DNA from: a virus
Virus record (IMG/VR): IMGVR_UViG_3300037584_003056
Location: 1 to 20,903 of that record
Direction: 5' to 3' (one strand)
Length of the DNA: 20,903 nt
Of the stretch, positions 1 through 6,125 are shown piece after piece. The stretch's first letter is position 1. Each line of letters starts with the position of its first letter. The position numbers and the translations under genes were made by a program. The notes under the pieces are model-generated. The model was not told the DNA's origin and ran no database searches. It worked only from the letters and a program-made list of their open reading frames with translations.

Positions 1-1
1 G

Positions 2-127
2 GCAGACATATTTGTGAACAAAAGCAGACACGAGGCGATGAGAGCTTGTGACGATGGAATTGCAGATCTGACTTACTTCAGATTACTACTGCAAGAAGTG
101 GAAAGGAGTGCTCCGACTTTACACTGA
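2..127 (+). CDS. 3' end of an unknown phage gene (partial)
   Basis: The reading frame is open from the window edge and gives the last 41 residues of a protein ending in QEVERSAPTLH before a TGA stop. The start lies outside the window. The tail is mixed in charge and predicted helical by eye (ACDDGIADLTYFRLLLQEVE), with no motif I recognise. A structured leader of about 110 bases follows it, so it is probably the last gene of an upstream plus-strand transcription unit. That the frame is coding is inferred from its being open to the edge and its ordinary composition; 41 codons alone is weak proof. Confidence 0.5.
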   Translation, partial: ADIFVNKSRHEAMRACDDGIADLTYFRLLLQEVERSAPTLH

Positions 128-134
128 AGCGTTT

Positions 135-159
135 CCTCAGTCCGAAATTGCGACTGAGG
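135..159 (+). promoter_or_regulatory. Small stem-loop in the leader
   Basis: CCTCAGT (135-141) pairs with ACTGAGG (153-159). A bulged C at 142 is followed by a further CG/CG step, closing on a six-base loop. No T-run follows, so it is not a standard intrinsic terminator. It begins eight bases after the stop of the upstream gene and could be a processing or mRNA-stability element. The right arm carries the ACTGAGGA word that recurs at 172 and 263. Confidence 0.4.
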
Positions 160-171
160 AAGAGTGCTTAC

Positions 172-275
172 ACTGAGGAGAATACAACGCAAAAACCTTC
201 CTCCTTAGTTATACGTATATATATACGTAACTAAGGAGGGAGTGAGGCGGATATATAAAACGACTGAGGAGAATA
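172..275. repeat. Direct repeat ACTGAGGAGAATA flanking the hairpin
   Basis: The same 13-base word occurs at 172-184 and 263-275, on either side of the large hairpin, and its first eight bases occur again at 153-160. The copy at 263 supplies the GAGGAG ribosome binding site of the gene starting at 281. The copy at 172 has no start codon at usable distance, so it looks like a duplicated leader segment. Confidence 0.55.
197..242. promoter_or_regulatory. Long near-perfect hairpin that buries a Shine-Dalgarno-like AAGGAGG
   Basis: The left arm from 197 and the right arm ending at 242 pair over 14 positions with one T.G wobble; the core is CCTCCTTAGTT (200-210) against AACTAAGGAGG (229-239). After a two-base bulge (AT, 211-212), the inner part ACGTATATATATACGT (213-228) is itself a perfect palindrome. 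The right arm contains AAGGAGG immediately before a possible GTG at 242, so folded RNA would hide that site. Read on the minus strand, the hairpin is followed by GGTTTTTG and resembles an intrinsic terminator, although no minus-strand gene lies just to the right. It could act as a translation switch, a terminator or a protein-binding cruciform. Confidence 0.55.
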
Positions 276-280
276 GTATC

Positions 281-892
281 GTGGTAAATAAAAAGAGAAC
301 TAAACGAATAACTTTAACAGAAGCTGAAAGGAAGGGACGTGATGTACTTGGCAGACCTACTGGTGAGGATATCCCTATTAAAGCAGAAGTGCTTGGACAA
401 CTTAAACCGCTGGATCGTATTGCCCGGGAAAAAGTTGATAAGTGGGGTGATACATTGCCTACGTTTGTGCCGCCAGAAATGGCTGGCCGTTTTGAAGCTG
501 CTTACGAGGCGCTAGGTTACGCAGTCGAGGCTAACGACGTAATGGCGACTAATCAGATTGCTGGTCAACTTATGAGAGCGTGGGACGTTCTAGAAAAGAC
601 TGCAATTGAGGCCGGGCATAAGCCTCCGGCTGAGGATTGTTATTGCGTCGAGCTCGAGGGTGGCAGGATCGTATGCATTGCGTCTAGGAATGCTCACATA
701 TTACGTGAGAAGTACAAAGACTGGATAGTTTACAGTTTTGAGGATGTTGCTAGAATATTATCTAATGATTTTACGGCTAAGTTTTTGGAGGAGGCTTACG
801 ATAGTTTTCCTAAAGCAAAAATAACAACCGTAATTAGGGATGGAATTGATAAATCAATCGACTGGTCAATAGGGGATGAGATACCGTGGTAA
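281..892 (+). CDS. Unknown phage protein upstream of the terminase genes
   Basis: 203 residues, start GTG at 281 chosen because GAGGAG lies nine bases upstream; an in-frame GTG at 242 would add 13 residues but is the last base pair of the large hairpin. The N-terminus is basic (VNKKRTKRITLTEAERKGRD) and the middle is rich in alanine and probably helical (AAYEALGYAVEANDVMATNQIAGQLMRAWDVLEKTAIEAG). The C-terminal half has a CYCVELEGGRIVCIASRN stretch, likely beta strands, followed by a helical segment. I do not recognise a family. It sits first in a run of overlapping genes that leads into terS, so it may belong to the late or packaging unit. It is not an obvious enzyme and has no membrane segment. 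Confidence 0.8.
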   Translation: MVNKKRTKRITLTEAERKGRDVLGRPTGEDIPIKAEVLGQLKPLDRIAREKVDKWGDTLPTFVPPEMAGRFEAAYEALGYAVEANDVMATNQIAGQLMRAWDVLEKTAIEAGHKPPAEDCYCVELEGGRIVCIASRNAHILREKYKDWIVYSFEDVARILSNDFTAKFLEEAYDSFPKAKITTVIRDGIDKSIDWSIGDEIPW

Positions 893-894
893 AA

Positions 895-1164
895 ATGGAT
901 AGAGATGAAATTTTAAAGGAAGCAATGAAAGTCATAAATAATGACCGCAATGCTGATTATGGAGATGCAAGAGAAAACTTTGAGAACACTGCTAAGTTGT
1001 GGTCAGCTTATACTGGCTACGAAATAGGTCACATCGATGTAGCTGTGATGATGGTGTTGCTTAAAATATCTAGGATAAGAGTATCACCTGATAAAGCAGA
1101 TCACTGGGTAGATATTTGTGGGTATTCAGCTTTAGCCGGGGAGATAGGATCAGATGGTAGGTAA
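895..1164 (+). CDS. DUF6378-like protein
   Basis: 89 residues from the ATG at 895; a GTG at 886 overlapping the previous gene is the alternative start. The motif NDRNADYGDARENFENTAKLWSAYTG followed by HIDVAVMMVLLKISRIRVSPDKADHWVDICGYSALAGE matches the pattern I associate with phage DUF6378 proteins (a DRxxxYGxxxxNF segment, then LWSAY, then DxxxMMxLLKxxRxxxxPxxxDxWxDxxGY). The family has no assigned function; the helical layout with conserved acidic and basic residues is reminiscent of the all-alpha nucleotide pyrophosphohydrolase fold, which is my inference. The last 11 bases overlap terS. Confidence 0.8.
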   Translation: MDRDEILKEAMKVINNDRNADYGDARENFENTAKLWSAYTGYEIGHIDVAVMMVLLKISRIRVSPDKADHWVDICGYSALAGEIGSDGR

Positions 1165-1588
1165 GGTAGGAAAAGCTAAGATTGCAGTAATAGAAAAGAT
1201 GGGAGAGGATGAGGTGCTCGATAGAATATCTACGGGCACTTCAGTTAGATCTCTTATGAAGGAGTTCGACGTTGGCTATAAGTTATTTGCTATGTGGCTC
1301 GACGCTGTTGACGGCAGGAGAGGCAGATATGAACAGGCATTATCAGAAGCCGGGAATTATTATGCAGAGCGCGCAGTTGACACAGCTCAAAACGCGCAAC
1401 CTGAGGATGTTAATGTGTCGAGATTAAAAGTTGATACTGATAAATGGATAGCCAGTAAACTTAATCATAAATACGATACGAGACAGCGTGATGTGGCTAT
1501 AAATATAAGCGTTAATGACTTACACGCTCAAGCAGCTCAATTACTTGGTGATGTTATCGAGGGAGAAGCTGAGGAAGTTGAACCGTGA
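1154..1588 (+). CDS. Terminase small subunit
   Basis: 144 residues. Small terminase subunits bind the viral DNA at the packaging start and hand it to the large subunit. Residues 20-50 (EVLDRISTGTSVRSLMKEFDVGYKLFAMWLDA) fit a helix-turn-helix, followed by a helical YEQALSEAGNYYAERAVDTA segment and the family-typical VSRLKVDTDKWIASKLNHKYDTR near residues 88-110. That last segment is the clearest sign of the Sf6/P22-like small terminase group. The C-terminus is acidic (GEAEEVEP), the region that in such proteins contacts the large subunit. The start ATG at 1154 has GGGGAG ten bases upstream and overlaps the previous gene. TerL follows after a gap of about 250 bases rather than directly. Confidence 0.82.
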   Translation: MVGKVGKAKIAVIEKMGEDEVLDRISTGTSVRSLMKEFDVGYKLFAMWLDAVDGRRGRYEQALSEAGNYYAERAVDTAQNAQPEDVNVSRLKVDTDKWIASKLNHKYDTRQRDVAINISVNDLHAQAAQLLGDVIEGEAEEVEP

Positions 1589-1835
1589 TTTCGCACACTA
1601 AATCACAATCGCGTGCGCGCGCGCGAATGCCGCAAAGCAGCAAAAAAGTCAACTTTCAGCCCATTTTTAGCCATTTTACGCTGCAACTGCGAAAAAACAG
1701 GCCAATAATTAACATAATACATATTATGCGTAAAACTATTTTCTGCGGTGCAGCATTTTTTATTTTAGCCCCCCCTTACTTTTTGTTTGCGCCCCAGCAT
1801 TTGCAACCACCCCATCACAGATAGAGACGTAGAAA
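1589..1835. other. Structured non-coding gap between terS and terL
   Basis: About 247 bases with no convincing gene. It holds a 16-base alternating purine-pyrimidine run (1610-1625, nearly all CG steps), which is Z-DNA prone. It also holds a long imperfect stem, 1680-1695 pairing with 1739-1754 (15 base pairs, two single-base bulges). Inside the loop of that stem is a second inverted repeat, CATAAT/ATTATG at 1713-1718 and 1723-1728. A C-run follows near 1769-1775. The position between the terminase genes and the nested symmetry make a packaging or regulatory site plausible; this is inference. Confidence 0.5.
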
Positions 1836-3242
1836 ATGACCAGCAACCCATTTTTAAAATTAATGAAAAGATACCAACACGATCCCGTAAAATTTGCCCG
1901 GGAAGTGATAGGGATGGATCCCGACGACTGGCAATGTGAGCTTTTACAATCTGTCGCTGATCCAAAAATTAGACGTGTCAGTTGCCGCTCGGGCCACGGC
2001 GTCGGTAAATCTTCCGCTGTGGCAATGGCAGCCATTTGGCACGTTTTAATGCGCGTGCCATCGAAGACAGTTGTCACCGCCCCCACCTCTGCACAGCTTT
2101 TTGACGCCTGTTTCGCTGAAATGAAAAATATTGCAAAACGCTTAAAACCGCCATTTGACGATTTACTCGAGATAAAAAGTGATCGTATTGAGCTCAAGAG
2201 CTCCCCGGAGAGCACGTTTATTTCCTGTAGAACCTCAAGACAGGAACAGCCGGAAGCTCTGGCAGGCGTGCACTCTCCAAGCACGCTTTTATTGGCCGAC
2301 GAGAGTAGCGGTATCCCGGAAAGCGTTTTCGAGGCAGCCAGTGGATCAATGTCGGGCATTCACGCGACGACAGTTTTGACCGGGAACCCCACCCGGAACA
2401 CTGGCTTTTTTTACGATACGCACAATCGACTTAAAGAAAATTGGCACACCATGCACGTATCCTGTATTGACAGTAATCGCGTATCCGACGACTTCGTTAA
2501 TGACATGAAAAATCGCTACGGCGAGGATAGCCCGGCGTACCATGTTCGCGTGCTCGGAAATTTCCCTCCGTCGGAAAGTGACACAGTTATCCCGGTATCT
2601 TTAATTGATCACGCCATGAAAAACGACGTAAAGATCCACGAGGATACTGTTTCCATTTGGGCTCTCGATGTAGCCCGGCAGGGAAATGATAGCTCCGTTT
2701 TATGCAAGCGACAGGGCCCGGTAATTCACCCACTGACCGTGTGGAACAATTTAGACTTGATGCAATTGACTGGGGCCGTGAAATCCGAATACGACGCTGC
2801 ATCCACATCTAAGAAGCCCGTCGAGATCATCGTCGATAGCGTAGGCTTAGGAGCCGGCGTATTGGATCGACTTAGAGAGCTGGGCCTCCCGGCTCGAGGC
2901 TTGAATGTCTCGGAGAGGTCCGTCCAGAAGGATACATATATAAATTTGCGCGCAGAGCTCTGGTTTAAGTGTAAGGCTTGGCTGGAGGGCAAAGACGTTA
3001 AAATACCTCAAGACGACAGGCTCTGGGCCGAGCTGGCAGCTCCCCGGTATCACTTTACCAGCTCCGGGAAGATCCAAGTCGAGAGTAAGGAGGCCATGAA
3101 AAAAAGAGGCATCACCTCACCTGATAGAGCCGATGCAGTCTGTCTCTGTCTAGCAAATGAAATGACGACGATGGCTTACGGCACGAGCTCCGCCGGGTCA
3201 TGGAATAAGCCGCTGCGTCGAGAGATCTTAGGCATTGTATAA
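1836..3242 (+). CDS. terL: Terminase large subunit (packaging ATPase and nuclease)
   Basis: 468 residues, a normal length. The protein docks on the portal, pumps DNA into the capsid using ATP and cuts the concatemer. The N-terminal ATPase shows DPDDWQCELLQSV (adenine-binding type Q motif, residues 28-40), Walker A SGHGVGKS (52-59), Walker B LLLADE (151-156) and a coupling-motif candidate TGNPTRNTG (182-190). The C-terminal RNase H-like nuclease shows three acidic positions typical of the family: D278 in ALDVARQGNDSS, D334 in IIVDSVGLGAG, and D430/D433 in SPDRADAV. All key residues are present, so it should be active. Its stop codon overlaps the T-run of the terminator of the convergent minus-strand module. 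The portal gene is about 7 kb away, an unusually large separation. Confidence 0.95.
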   Translation: MTSNPFLKLMKRYQHDPVKFAREVIGMDPDDWQCELLQSVADPKIRRVSCRSGHGVGKSSAVAMAAIWHVLMRVPSKTVVTAPTSAQLFDACFAEMKNIAKRLKPPFDDLLEIKSDRIELKSSPESTFISCRTSRQEQPEALAGVHSPSTLLLADESSGIPESVFEAASGSMSGIHATTVLTGNPTRNTGFFYDTHNRLKENWHTMHVSCIDSNRVSDDFVNDMKNRYGEDSPAYHVRVLGNFPPSESDTVIPVSLIDHAMKNDVKIHEDTVSIWALDVARQGNDSSVLCKRQGPVIHPLTVWNNLDLMQLTGAVKSEYDAASTSKKPVEIIVDSVGLGAGVLDRLRELGLPARGLNVSERSVQKDTYINLRAELWFKCKAWLEGKDVKIPQDDRLWAELAAPRYHFTSSGKIQVESKEAMKKRGITSPDRADAVCLCLANEMTTMAYGTSSAGSWNKPLRREILGIV

Positions 3243-3268
3243 AAAGGACCAGTTGATCAAACTGGCCC
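3241..3268 (-). terminator. Intrinsic terminator of the minus-strand module
   Basis: Read on the minus strand, GGGCCAGTT pairs with AACTGGTCC (nine base pairs including one G.T) around a five-base loop and is followed directly by TTTTT. This is a textbook rho-independent terminator for the leftward genes ending at 3367. On the plus strand the same stem has an A.C mismatch and no T-run, so it is a weaker terminator for terL. It overlaps the terL stop codon. Confidence 0.8.
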
Positions 3269-3366
3269 TTAGTGCTAGATCACCAAGAAAGGAGACGAGG
3301 CTCTAGCTGCGCGCGGTTTAGTGGGAAATACTCAAAACCACCGGCACTCACGGCTTACCGTATACG

Positions 3367-3747
3367 TTATCTGTTTCTCAACTCCTGTATGTACAGGCAC
3401 TCGTTGCATCTATCCTGCATTTGACCCTTTTTAATTTTTTTAGATCTAAGCAGTAAAAAATTTCCGCACGCGCATTTGCATACCCACATACTTCCGTTGC
3501 AATTTTTCTTCGTATTTAAATCTTTACCAAGAACGGTTATGCGTCCATTTTTTCTACCTACCATTTCATTATAAAGTTTTCTCTCGTCGCCCAGCGCCGT
3601 GTGATCCGCTTTTCTAAAATATATCGGATCCTTGTAGACGTTTTTTAATTCTTTTTTAGGCGTGAAGTGAGTGCCCTTCGATAAGACTACTCTCGCAGCA
3701 TTACCGTTAATAGGCGTAAAATATTTATTAGCTTTACTTGTTACCAT
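3367..3747 (-). CDS. Small zinc-ribbon-like protein
   Basis: 126 residues from the ATG at 3747, chosen over an upstream in-frame ATG at 3783 because GGGAG lies seven bases before it. The C-terminal part reads WVCKCACGNFLLLRSKKIKKGQ and then CNEC, giving cysteines at about 90, 92, 94, 114 and 117, a probable zinc ribbon or zinc knuckle. Similar CxCxCG...Rxxx(I/L)xxG...CxxC segments occur in phage HNH and AP2-type DNA-binding proteins, so DNA binding is a fair guess. No HNH catalytic histidines are visible. It is the last gene of the minus-strand module and is separated from the previous one by about 54 bases, so it may also have its own promoter. Confidence 0.75.
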   Translation of the reverse strand: MVTSKANKYFTPINGNAARVVLSKGTHFTPKKELKNVYKDPIYFRKADHTALGDERKLYNEMVGRKNGRITVLGKDLNTKKNCNGSMWVCKCACGNFLLLRSKKIKKGQMQDRCNECLYIQELRNR

Positions 3748-3801
3748 TACAAATCTCCCGGTTGTATACTTTAACTGTAACATACAAATTTTGCAAATTT
3801 A

Positions 3802-4029
3802 CTAGTTGACGTTATTTTTTTTATTTAATTTTTTTATTGCCTCATTTATTTCTTTATCTGATCCGTCAGTTTCAATAATCCTGCCATCATTTTTATCATA
3901 ATATCTTTCGTATTTTGGATGCGTGTATCCATTGTAGTCATAATAAAAATGTAATTCCAAATTTTGTTTTAGTTTATTTTTGGCGACGAGCTCCCACTCG
4001 TCACCGTTGTCAATAAATAGAGCATACAT
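3802..4029 (-). CDS. Small unknown protein in the minus-strand module
   Basis: 75 residues: an N-terminal beta-type stretch (YALFIDNGDEWELVAKNKL), a tyrosine-rich middle (HFYYDYNGYTHPKYERYYDKNDG) and a lysine/asparagine-rich helical end (KEINEAIKKLNKKNNVN). I recognise no family. The start ATG overlaps the TAA of the upstream gene by one base (TAATG) and is preceded by AAGGGAG, so it is very probably translated by coupling. It is more AT-rich than the terminase genes. Confidence 0.7.
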   Translation of the reverse strand: MYALFIDNGDEWELVAKNKLKQNLELHFYYDYNGYTHPKYERYYDKNDGRIIETDGSDKEINEAIKKLNKKNNVN

Positions 4030-4223
4030 TATTTAACTCCCTTACGCTTAGACGCCGCCGATGCGCGCCTTGCGGCTCTGTTTGTCGAGCCGTCCAAAAC
4101 TCTATTTCTTCTCCCGTGGCCTCGCCCGGACAATGAGAAACTATGTCCGAGCTGAGATCCAGCGGCAAGAAAACTATCAAACGTCACACTCGTGTGACCT
4201 TTTACGTTTCCCTTCTTTTTCAT
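4029..4223 (-). CDS. Small basic unknown protein
   Basis: 64 residues, strongly basic at both ends (MKKKGNVKGH at the start, RRASAASKRKGVK at the end) with a small serine/glycine-rich middle (SQLGHSFSLSGRGHGRRNR). No known domain. It has an excellent ribosome binding site, AAGGAGG seven bases before the ATG, and overlaps the stop of the upstream metalloprotease gene in a TAATG. The composition suggests a nucleic-acid-binding or disordered protein, but that is inference from charge alone. Confidence 0.65.
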   Translation of the reverse strand: MKKKGNVKGHTSVTFDSFLAAGSQLGHSFSLSGRGHGRRNRVLDGSTNRAARRASAASKRKGVK

Positions 4224-4861
4224 TACGCTACCTCCTTAGCTATTTTCTGTGCAGCCATACGCTGGCTCCAGTTTAAGTTACCTTTAAACCCGGCCCTCCA
4301 TAGGGCGATGCAGACTTTACGAACTACCGGGTCATTACAAAACTTCTCTCGAAGCATAGAGTAAATATCCTTGAAGCCGTCACCGTGCGCCTTACGCATA
4401 TACTTACCCCAGTATCCCGGGTCACTATGATACAGATTGTGCTGCACAAAATGTGAGAGCTCGTGTAAGACTTGGATCAGGTTGCCATGATCGACGTCGC
4501 CTTTTTTGACGTGCATACCACCGCACTTAGGATCCGCATCAAAGTGACAATACTCGTTCCAGTAGTAGTGCCCCGGCTTGACGTAACCCAGCTTTTTAAA
4601 TCTAGCCTTAACGCCTTGAGATTTACCGCTGATGACGTTTTCAATTTGCCAGTAAGTCGTGCAAATTATTATGCTATCAAAACCAGCCCGGCTACAATTG
4701 CTGCGCCTGTTAGGAGCCTTAACGACTAGCACGTCGTGTGCCTTTTGCTTTTGCTCCTTAGTCATTTGAAAGCGGTAACCGTCGAGGTAATTCAATGCAT
4801 CAGTAATGATGTTATGAAAAAACTCTGTTTGGTTCGATAGACTATATGGATTGTCTGACAT
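4223..4861 (-). CDS. SprT-like zinc metalloprotease
   Basis: 212 residues. HELSHFVQH at about 133-141 is the HExxH zinc site, with E134 as the catalytic glutamate, and a third zinc ligand is likely H159 in KAHGDGFKDIYSMLR. This HExxH plus HGxxF arrangement and the small size fit the SprT-like family, whose cellular member SPRTN cleaves proteins crosslinked to DNA; a role in DNA-protein processing is inference. Upstream cysteines (C105, C113) could be structural. The start has GGGAGG seven bases upstream and forms a TAATG overlap with the previous gene. A phage copy in a separate module beside unknown small genes suggests cargo acting on host proteins or on the viral DNA, rather than a structural role. 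Confidence 0.78.
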   Translation of the reverse strand: MSDNPYSLSNQTEFFHNIITDALNYLDGYRFQMTKEQKQKAHDVLVVKAPNRRSNCSRAGFDSIIICTTYWQIENVISGKSQGVKARFKKLGYVKPGHYYWNEYCHFDADPKCGGMHVKKGDVDHGNLIQVLHELSHFVQHNLYHSDPGYWGKYMRKAHGDGFKDIYSMLREKFCNDPVVRKVCIALWRAGFKGNLNWSQRMAAQKIAKEVA

Positions 4862-5241
4862 TATGATACCTCCCTTTGAATTATTAAGCCCTTCTTGAGC
4901 ATTTCCTTAGCTGACGTAATATCGCCCCTCTCCAAGTTATCGAGAGCCCAAGCAACCCAACTCTCAGCGCTCTTGACAAGCTTTACATCGTCAGAGCTGG
5001 GGAGCTCTGGCTCGTAAAGACCTACCGGCGCATCAGGATCATAAGGCGCAACAATATTGCCGTCAGGATCTCGAGTTAAATTATCATTCGCCATTGATCC
5101 CACTTTATTGGCGTTTAACCAGTTGATGAGATCCTGCTTAGATGTAGGCACGTCAACCTCGGTCCAGTCGCGAGGAGCGCCCCGTTGGGCGTCCCTCTGT
5201 GTTCCAAACCATTGACCATAGCTGCTATTATATAAACGCAT
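4861..5241 (-). CDS. Unknown protein in the minus-strand module
   Basis: 126 residues from the ATG at 5241, preferred to an ATG at 5265 because GGGAGG precedes it by seven bases. The N-terminus is MRLYNSSYGQWFGTQRDAQR, followed by DWTEVDVPTSKQDLINWLNANK, then a proline/aspartate-rich linker (about residues 60-85), and a helical C-terminus (SAESWVAWALDNLERGDITSAKEMLKKG). The DLINWLN segment and the W-rich N-terminus are seen in phage proteins of unknown role; I cannot assign a function. It overlaps the metalloprotease start by one base and is probably co-translated with it. Confidence 0.7.
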   Translation of the reverse strand: MRLYNSSYGQWFGTQRDAQRGAPRDWTEVDVPTSKQDLINWLNANKVGSMANDNLTRDPDGNIVAPYDPDAPVGLYEPELPSSDDVKLVKSAESWVAWALDNLERGDITSAKEMLKKGLIIQREVS

Positions 5242-5254
5242 TATTAAACCTCCC

Positions 5255-5590
5255 TTACCATTCACGTCTGTCGTGTATTGGTAAAATACCGTGGCTCATT
5301 CCCTCAGCCTTATACCGACTGTCACAAGTTCCGCCATAATTTCCGCCAGCCATATACCAGCCCTCACATCGAACCCACTCACCCTTTTCGTCGTCCCACT
5401 CCGCCGGTACTAGCTTTGGATATGGTGTGCCTGTTGGGCGGTCATCTACCAATAGAACCGCTGCATCTTCTGCGTCTGGTTCAAAAGGACCCTCAGCATT
5501 TACCACAATTAAATTATCATGGAACTTTGATACACCGTCCATTGTGCAATCCATTCCGCTACTTCTATAAACAGAAACACGTAAACCCAT
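5255..5590 (-). CDS. Unknown first gene of the five-gene minus-strand run
   Basis: 111 residues, beginning MGLRVSVYRSSGMDCTMDGVS and continuing with beta-type stretches (DNLIVVNAEGPFEPDAEDAAVLLVDDRPTGT) and a PAEWDDEKGEWVRCEGWYMAGGNYGGTCDSRY segment. The end is rich in Gly, Tyr and charged residues. No family recognised; the pattern fits a small globular beta-rich protein. An ideal AAAGGAGAT lies seven bases before the ATG, and a candidate promoter sits about 45 bases further upstream, so this gene leads the transcription unit. Confidence 0.75.
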   Translation of the reverse strand: MGLRVSVYRSSGMDCTMDGVSKFHDNLIVVNAEGPFEPDAEDAAVLLVDDRPTGTPYPKLVPAEWDDEKGEWVRCEGWYMAGGNYGGTCDSRYKAEGMSHGILPIHDRREW

Positions 5591-5634
5591 TTTTTATCTC
5601 CTTTAAAAATTTTTAAAAATTAACTTATACTAAG

Positions 5635-5663
5635 ATAGTATGTTATTATTCTGTTAACATCAA
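5635..5663 (-). promoter_or_regulatory. Candidate sigma-70 type promoter for the minus-strand module
   Basis: On the minus strand, TTGATG (complement of 5658-5663) and TACTAT (complement of 5635-5640) are separated by exactly 17 bases, four of six matches each. The downstream region is very AT-rich and leads to the strong ribosome binding site of the gene starting at 5590. The match is moderate, so the assignment rests mainly on position. Confidence 0.4.
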
Positions 5664-5701
5664 GTTAATAATGCAACTAAATATCCAGGAAAATCAATGA
5701 C

Positions 5702-6043
5702 TTAAGATTTTTTTTCTTCGTAGTGAAAAATGCGATGACAGTTTGCACACAATATTTGGCACTTTGCAGCCTCCTCATATGCACGCTTCCATTGCTTGTG
5801 AGATATGTATTTACTGACTTTTGTATCTCCTTTTGCTTCTGGATGGTGGAAGTCGATAGCTGCCGGGTGAGAAAATCCGCACTTTTCACATCTTAACTTT
5901 GATTTGAATTCCCACCATTTATCTCTGTGTCTCTGGACGTGTTTTTTATTACTCGCCAAAACTTTTTCTCTGTTTTCGAGATACCACTTCATACCGTAAG
6001 ACCTGTTGTAAGTCTTACGCCGCTCTTTACTTTTATACGGCAT
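5702..6043 (-). CDS. HNH endonuclease
   Basis: 113 residues. A basic helical N-terminus (KSKERRKTYNRSYGMKWYLENREKVLASNKKHVQRHRDK) is followed by a zinc-bound HNH core: CEKCG (C52, C55), AIDFHHPE (H66, H67), and CQILCANCHRIFH (C99, C102, H103, H107). The four-cysteine zinc site and the FHH...N...H catalytic set are all present, so it should be an active DNA-cutting enzyme. Small free-standing HNH genes in phages are often homing endonucleases, and some act with terminase at cohesive ends; both are possible since it lies one module away from terL. The start has AGGAG five bases upstream. It is separated by 111 bases from the next gene of the module. Confidence 0.88.
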   Translation of the reverse strand: MPYKSKERRKTYNRSYGMKWYLENREKVLASNKKHVQRHRDKWWEFKSKLRCEKCGFSHPAAIDFHHPEAKGDTKVSKYISHKQWKRAYEEAAKCQILCANCHRIFHYEEKKS

Positions 6044-6068
6044 ACTAACTCCTGCTGGTAACAGTCAG

Positions 6069-6097
6069 TGTATACTATTTTTTAAACAAATTGAAAA
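6069..6097 (-). promoter_or_regulatory. Candidate promoter of the HNH gene
   Basis: On the minus strand, TTTTCA (complement of 6092-6097) and TATACA (complement of 6069-6074) lie 17 bases apart, about 25-30 bases before the HNH start codon. The -35 element overlaps that of a rightward candidate promoter at 6091. Matches are four of six in each box, so this is a suggestion. Confidence 0.35.
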
Positions 6098-6119
6098 AAA
6101 ACTGCATTGATGGCACAAT
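6091..6119 (+). promoter_or_regulatory. Candidate rightward promoter ahead of a short terminated transcript
   Basis: TTGAAA (6091-6096) and CACAAT (6114-6119) are separated by 17 bases. A start of transcription near 6126 would give an RNA of only about 70 bases before the strong terminator at 6165-6197. Confidence 0.4.
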
Positions 6120-6125
6120 ATATTT

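Noticed and set aside
1585-1824. Open plus-strand frame of 79 codons after terS
   Set aside because: It starts with GTG, has no ribosome binding site, has erratic composition (poly-Arg/Ala from the CG tract, then Phe/Pro runs) and lies across the nested inverted repeats. It is better read as non-coding.
1760-2359. 199-codon minus-strand frame opposite terL
   Set aside because: It is antisense to a terminase gene with all motifs intact; it has no ribosome binding site or recognisable domain, and is a shadow of terL codon usage.
3270-3366. Possible tRNA or other RNA in the gap after terL
   Set aside because: I looked for a cloverleaf on both strands and found only weak stems (for example GGTTT with AAACC near 3316-3342). 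Nothing supports an RNA gene.
5677-5889. 70-codon minus-strand frame overlapping the HNH gene
   Set aside because: It is a shifted frame of the HNH endonuclease, which has all zinc and catalytic residues in the other frame.
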